This document shows positions 60,764-64,000 of a stretch of DNA of 64,000 bases, in pieces; position 1 is the stretch's first letter, and every line of letters starts with the position of its first letter. The position numbers and the translations under genes are program-made. The stretch is from Methanothrix sp. (lineage in GTDB: Archaea; Halobacteriota; Methanosarcinia; Methanotrichales; Methanotrichaceae), in assembly GCF_024518575.1 (NCBI RefSeq), contig NZ_JANIHG010000005.1, forward strand, positions 1 to 64,000, in the 5' to 3' direction. The notes under the pieces were generated by a model that saw only the letters and a program-made list of their open reading frames with translations, was not told the DNA's origin and made no database searches.

Positions 60764-61899
60764 GGGTCATCGTCATCGGCGCCGGCCCCGCGGGATCGAC
60801 GGCTGCAGAGACCGCGGCGAGGCTCGGCGCAGAGGTTATTCTTGTTGAGAGGAGGATGGAGATAGGCAGCCCCGTCCAGTGCGGCGGATTCATACCCGAG
60901 GCATCTGAGCTCAGGGATCTTCTCCCAGATGCCGTCCTGCCTGAGACGCTCGTCGAGATCCCTGAGAGGTGCGTTCTGAACAGGACGAAGGTCCAGCGGC
61001 TCTACGCGCCCTCCGGCAGATCAGCCGAGTTCCCGGTCGCGGGGAGGTGCGTGGACAGGCGCTCCTTTGACAGATATCTTGCGCACAGAGCCGCGCGCGC
61101 GGGCGCGCAGCTGGTCGTCGGCACAGAGGCGGAGATCTGCGGAGAATCTGTGCGTCTGAGTGGAAGGCATGCGGATATCATCGATGCTGAGGTCATCGTG
61201 GGCGCTGACGGCCCGTCATCAACCGTGGCCAAAGCGATGGGCTCCATCCAGAAGGACGAGCCCGGGATATGCCTGGAGTACGAGATGGCAGATGTCGATA
61301 TCGATAAAGGCGCAGCAGAGATGTACTTCGGCGAGAGGTGGGCGCCAGGAGGCTACGCCTGGATAATACCTCTCGGCGATGATATCGCGAACGTCGGAAT
61401 CGGGGTCAGGAGGTCTTATATCAGGGGACGGATGGATCTGGCCGGCATACTTAAAAGATTTATAGCGGAGCATCCGCAGGCGGGCGAGCGTCTCAGAAGG
61501 GGGGAGGTTGTGGCCGTGATGCGTGGGATCGTGCCCGCGGGAGGGATGCCGGAGAGGATACAGAGTGGAAGGATGCTGCTCGCCGGAGACGCCGCGGGCC
61601 ATGTGATGGCGACAAGCGGCGGGGGCGTGCCCCTGGCTGTGGTCGCCGGCAGGATCGCTGGGGAGGTCGCGGCGAGCGGGGACATGGATATCTACACTGA
61701 AAGAGTCGAGAGGGAGCTGGGAGCTCCACTCAGGGGCTCTGTGATGATAAGAAGAGTCGTGGACAGGACAATGAGGAGCGACAGGTCGATGGACCTGCTC
61801 TTCTCCCTGCTCGATCCGATGACTATGAAGGACATCCAGCGCGGCCGCCTGCCCGCGCCGCTTGAAAAGCTGAAATCCCTGGCAGATTTTAAGCTTTGA
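60760..61899 (+). CDS. Geranylgeranyl-reductase-like FAD oxidoreductase
   Basis: 379 residues. The N-terminal FAD-binding Rossmann motif is VIGAGPAGSTAAETAARLGAE, followed by CGGFIPE with a redox-region cysteine, VGADGPSS and the LLAGDAAGHVMATSGGG motif. The family saturates the isoprenoid chains of archaeal lipids or quinone-like carriers. Translation is coupled to the symporter by an ATGA overlap. It is convergent with rps6e (11-bp overlap). Substrate not certain; other geranylgeranyl reductases may exist in the genome. Confidence 0.88.
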   Translation: MRVIVIGAGPAGSTAAETAARLGAEVILVERRMEIGSPVQCGGFIPEASELRDLLPDAVLPETLVEIPERCVLNRTKVQRLYAPSGRSAEFPVAGRCVDRRSFDRYLAHRAARAGAQLVVGTEAEICGESVRLSGRHADIIDAEVIVGADGPSSTVAKAMGSIQKDEPGICLEYEMADVDIDKGAAEMYFGERWAPGGYAWIIPLGDDIANVGIGVRRSYIRGRMDLAGILKRFIAEHPQAGERLRRGEVVAVMRGIVPAGGMPERIQSGRMLLAGDAAGHVMATSGGGVPLAVVAGRIAGEVAASGDMDIYTERVERELGAPLRGSVMIRRVVDRTMRSDRSMDLLFSLLDPMTMKDIQRGRLPAPLEKLKSLADFKL

Positions 61900-62260
61900 G
61901 CAGCTCCTCGATCGGCTTTGCGCCGTACTCCGTCACCTTGACATTGATCTGGCTTATGCTTGGCGAGATCTCGCGCCCGCAGACGCTCTTCCTCCGCTTC
62001 TGGCCCTTGACGCGCGGCCTGTAGCCGACGCCTCCAGCGAGGAGCAGCCTCTTGCGCTGCATCCCGGGAAGATCGCTGCGCATCGGGAACCCGTCGCGGT
62101 CACTGCCGCCGGTTATCGTTACAACGTAGCCTGGCAGCCCCAGGAGATCGCCCTCCACGGCATCTCCTATTCTCTTCCCAATAAGCCTGCTCGCGTCCTT
62201 GAGCTCAACCTGATATGCCTTTCCTGTATTTGGATCTGATATAACAACTCTGACAGCCAT
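61889..62260 (-). CDS. rps6e: 30S ribosomal protein S6e
   Basis: 123 residues, the short archaeal form. Starts AVRVVISDPNTGKAYQVE and contains GFPMRSDLPGMQRKRLLL and the basic RPRVKGQKRRKSVCGREIS tail. It is a structural protein of the small subunit. It lies 27 bp downstream of nrpR on the same strand. Confidence 0.95.
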   Translation of the reverse strand: MAVRVVISDPNTGKAYQVELKDASRLIGKRIGDAVEGDLLGLPGYVVTITGGSDRDGFPMRSDLPGMQRKRLLLAGGVGYRPRVKGQKRRKSVCGREISPSISQINVKVTEYGAKPIEELLKA

Positions 62261-62287
62261 ATTTCTGACCTCGATTACCCGCCATTA

Positions 62288-63232
62288 TCAGCTCTTATAA
62301 AATCTTATCCGCGACATCTCAGAGTACGGCATCGTCGTGGAGATGGGGGAGGTCTGTATGCGTATACCGCATTCGCCGACCGCGACCGGCGCGTTGACTC
62401 CGGCGCATATCGCTATCCCCACGCGCCCTGGCGCGACGGGGCAGCCGAGCACATCCTCGCCCGGCGCGCCCACAACGATCCTCCCGACGATGGAGCGCGC
62501 GCGCTCCAGGATGCGCATAGCATCCTCTAAAGCGCTGGCCGGCACCTCCCTGACGTTTGCCAGGACCTTGCCAGAACCGGAGCGCACCGCGTCCATCACC
62601 CTGGCGATCCTTCTCGCCATGAATGCCCTCATCGGGTCTATGGAGGTGCCTGCGTACGCGATCAGATCCGAGAACCTGTACGGCTCTGAGCTCCTGATCT
62701 CCAGAACCCCTGCGAATGTCGTGTTTATGGGCACTCCTGCCTTCAGGAGCATGCCATCGACGGTTATGCTGCAGACCGTTCCGATCTCCACGCAATCATC
62801 CCTCTGAGACACTCGCACCAGATCCCCTGAGTATCCGGCCTCCGCAACTCTATCCATGATCTCGAGCGATCTATCTAAATCGTTTCTGTCGATGAGACTG
62901 ATGTTCGCCACGAGATCGCCCTCTGAGAGATCGAAGGTTGTGCGGAGCATGTACTCCTCGATGAGCGTGTTCACGAAGCCTATCCGCTCGTGTATCAGCG
63001 CGTCCCTGAGCTCCTTCATCCCGAGGGGGGTTGCGATCCTTCCTGAGTAGCCGTGCCTTCTTGTGAACCCGAGCTCGTCGAGTATTCTGAGATTGTAGCG
63101 CACCGCCCTCTCGCCGAGGTTGTAGCCCCGGCTGCTCAGGATGTCAGAGATCGTCCTCGCGCCCACTGGCCTCTTCGCCTCCGCTATTACCCTGAGTATC
63201 TCCAGGAGCTTCCTCTGATCGCGCCCTATCAT
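62288..63232 (-). CDS. nrpR: NrpR-family transcriptional repressor (winged helix plus DUF128)
   Basis: 314 residues from MIGRDQRKLLEIL. Residues 1-70 form a winged helix (ARTISDILSSRG, ERAVRYNLRILDELG). The rest is a single NrpR (DUF128) domain, with GTVCSITVDG, VPINTTFAGVLEI and the VAPGRVGIAICAGVNAP block. NrpR represses nitrogen assimilation genes and responds to 2-oxoglutarate. Its TATA box is the same TATATATA as that of tRNA-Gln, read in the other direction, which puts transcription start exactly at ATG 63232; GTG 63235 is the alternative start. Confidence 0.88.
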   Translation of the reverse strand: MIGRDQRKLLEILRVIAEAKRPVGARTISDILSSRGYNLGERAVRYNLRILDELGFTRRHGYSGRIATPLGMKELRDALIHERIGFVNTLIEEYMLRTTFDLSEGDLVANISLIDRNDLDRSLEIMDRVAEAGYSGDLVRVSQRDDCVEIGTVCSITVDGMLLKAGVPINTTFAGVLEIRSSEPYRFSDLIAYAGTSIDPMRAFMARRIARVMDAVRSGSGKVLANVREVPASALEDAMRILERARSIVGRIVVGAPGEDVLGCPVAPGRVGIAICAGVNAPVAVGECGIRIQTSPISTTMPYSEMSRIRFYKS

Positions 63233-63253
63233 CACTGATCAGAGGGAGAAGGG

Positions 63254-63264
63254 AATATATATAG
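63254..63264. promoter_or_regulatory. Shared bidirectional TATA box (nrpR and tRNA-Gln)
   Basis: AATATATATAG is centred at 63259. The first base of tRNA-Gln is 27 bp to the right (63286) and the nrpR ATG is 27 bp to the left (63232). One TBP site therefore fits both start points. Confidence 0.6.
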
Positions 63265-63285
63265 CCAGGGCAAGATCCAGAGCGG

Positions 63286-63358
63286 AGTCCCGTGGGGTAG
63301 GGGCCAATCCTGCCGGCCTTTGGAGCCAGCGACGGCGGTTCGAATCCGCCCGGGACTA
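63286..63358 (+). tRNA. tRNA-Gln (UUG)
   Basis: 73 nt. The acceptor stem AGTCCCG pairs with CGGGACT, discriminator A; the T arm is GGCGG-TTCGAAT-CCGCC. The loop CTTTGGA gives anticodon TTG. The anticodon stem CCGGC/GCCAG contains a C-A mismatch at 28-42. CCA is not encoded. The promoter is the shared TATA box 27 bp upstream. Confidence 0.93.
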
Positions 63359-63434
63359 CTAATAGAAAGATAATATATAAATAATATCCCATGCAAAATA
63401 TTATCTTCCGTATATTATCATTATCGGGATTGTA

Positions 63435-63509
63435 TGCTCCGGTCGGGATTTGAACCCGAGTCTTCGGCTCGAAAGGCCGAAATGATTGGCCGGGCTACAC
63501 TACCGGAGC
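63435..63509 (-). tRNA. tRNA-Glu (UUC)
   Basis: 75 nt on the minus strand. The acceptor stem GCTCCGG pairs with CCGGAGC, discriminator A; the anticodon arm TCGGC-CTTTCGA-GCCGA gives anticodon TTC; the T arm is CGGGT-TCAAATC-type. No intron; CCA not encoded. A TATA-like AAGTTAATACG (about 63532-63543) is centred roughly 27 bp upstream. This tRNA also supplies tetrapyrrole (heme/F430/corrinoid) precursor synthesis via glutamyl-tRNA reductase. Confidence 0.95.
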
Positions 63510-63692
63510 TCTAGCGTAAGAGCCACTCGCAACGTATTAACTTTGCCATCCAGAGAATGTGGATGTTTGCGTGATTGCAGACGAAAATAGAGAGGAGAGA
63601 GCTGAGAGAGCCACACCGGCGCTCAGGCTCACCTGATGCGGAAAAGATCATGAGAGATGCATACACTGCGATGCCATGCTCTCGCCCGTTAT

Positions 63693-63702
63693 GTTTATAT
63701 GC
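63693..63702 (+). promoter_or_regulatory. TATA box ahead of a small cysteine-rich frame
   Basis: GTTTATATGC predicts transcription start near 63724, coinciding with a GTG start codon. Confidence 0.5.
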
Positions 63703-63723
63703 CATTAATATGAAGTCAGAATT

Positions 63724-63969
63724 GTGCCTGAGCAAAACACTGAAATATTTGACGTGTGTCTTAAGATCAGGTACCCTGAACCTGAGAGGTCCTTCAGGGG
63801 CTCCGGCGTGTGCTGTGGAGCGCGGCCGGGGTTGATGGACGCAGTGGATTTTTCTGCGTGCATCTGCCAGACGGGAGGTCTGGATCCTGGGGCCTCTGGG
63901 GAGCTTCAGCATCTTCCGACTCCGTCGGGATGCCTCAATGGGGCATCTGCTGAGGTATCGATCCTTTAA
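63724..63969 (+). CDS. Small cysteine-containing protein, possibly leaderless
   Basis: 81 residues from GTG (MPEQNTEIFDVCLKIRYPEPE). Five cysteines, including a GVCCGA pair and a CIC motif, could bind a metal. It is not recognised. The promoter position fits a leaderless message, and a gene with GAGGGT ahead of ATG 63984 starts 14 bp after its stop, so it may lead an operon. It could instead be a structured leader with a short frame. Confidence 0.45.
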   Translation: MPEQNTEIFDVCLKIRYPEPERSFRGSGVCCGARPGLMDAVDFSACICQTGGLDPGASGELQHLPTPSGCLNGASAEVSIL

Positions 63970-63983
63970 TTGAGGGTAACAAA

Positions 63984-64000
63984 ATGGAGGTGGGAACGAA
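63984..64000 (+). CDS. Start of a further gene (partial)
   Basis: ATG at 63984 preceded by TTGAGGGTAAC opens a frame that runs off the window after five codons (MEVGT). Alternatively, GGAGGTGGG at 63987-63995 is itself a ribosome binding site for a gene that begins just beyond the edge. Nothing can be said about the product. Confidence 0.25.

Overview
The window comes from a euryarchaeal methanogen of the Methanosarcinales, most likely the acetate-specialist genus Methanothrix (Methanosaeta); that assignment is inference. The evidence is class I lysyl-tRNA synthetase, a thermosome, aIF5B, ribosomal protein S6e, methanogenesis marker proteins 2, 4 and 9, cysteate synthase (the Methanosarcinales/Methanomicrobiales route to coenzyme M), an NrpR repressor, a tandem-domain S-layer protein with a PGF-CTERM tail, and archaeal TATA/BRE promoters. 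It is mostly a dense chromosomal backbone with short runs of AT-rich or transposon-derived DNA between operons.

Layout. 1-13.9 kb: start of a helicase-like gene, xseA, an aminotransferase, ribH, ilvE, pyrE, purA, infB (aIF5B), a rhomboid protease, a NYN-domain protein, leuA-tatD and a UPF0280 gene. 14-25 kb: a dodecin, class I lysS, two BatA-like von Willebrand factor A membrane proteins divergent from a thermosome gene, and the operon marker 9 / CitG-like / DUF447. 25.1-36.5 kb is the most accessory part: IS200/IS605-type right-end hairpins and a TnpB tail, a 1623-residue DUF11-repeat surface protein, endonuclease Q, the marker 2-marker 4 operon, a small mobile element, and tRNA-Lys plus intron-containing tRNA-Trp. 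36.5-42.9 kb: an Lhr-type helicase with a phosphoesterase, a second copy of the mobile element family, a 25-residue membrane peptide, an aminotransferase and a ribbon-helix-helix protein. 42.9-49.6 kb is one long minus-strand series: cysteate synthase, an ABC ATPase, a HypB-like GTPase, a 4Fe-4S protein, a gamma-carbonic anhydrase, superoxide dismutase, a PfkB kinase, a MoaD-like protein and a ThiF/MoeB-like enzyme. 49.7-64 kb: DUF1786, Bud32, the duplicated S-layer gene, an HDAC-family deacetylase, CCA-adding enzyme, ThpR, ilvD, a sodium/solute symporter, a geranylgeranyl-reductase-like flavoprotein, rps6e, nrpR, tRNA-Gln and tRNA-Glu.

The best candidates for something not well described are: (1) the cysteate synthase operon, in which three uncharacterised nucleotide/metal proteins are tightly coupled to a coenzyme M gene; (2) a family of 111-116 bp miniature elements with ~16 bp terminal inverted repeats and 8 bp target duplications, two copies here; (3) an S-layer gene whose two ~275-residue domains are almost identical at DNA level over 828 bp; (4) a tRNA-Trp intron that is a box C/D guide RNA aimed at its own exons, with an extra hairpin between D' and C'; (5) a set of TTCA-loop hairpins left by TnpB-type elements; and (6) a CCA-adding enzyme whose catalytic N-terminus is open but lacks any ordinary start codon. 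No CRISPR array, rRNA, complete transposase gene or prophage was seen.
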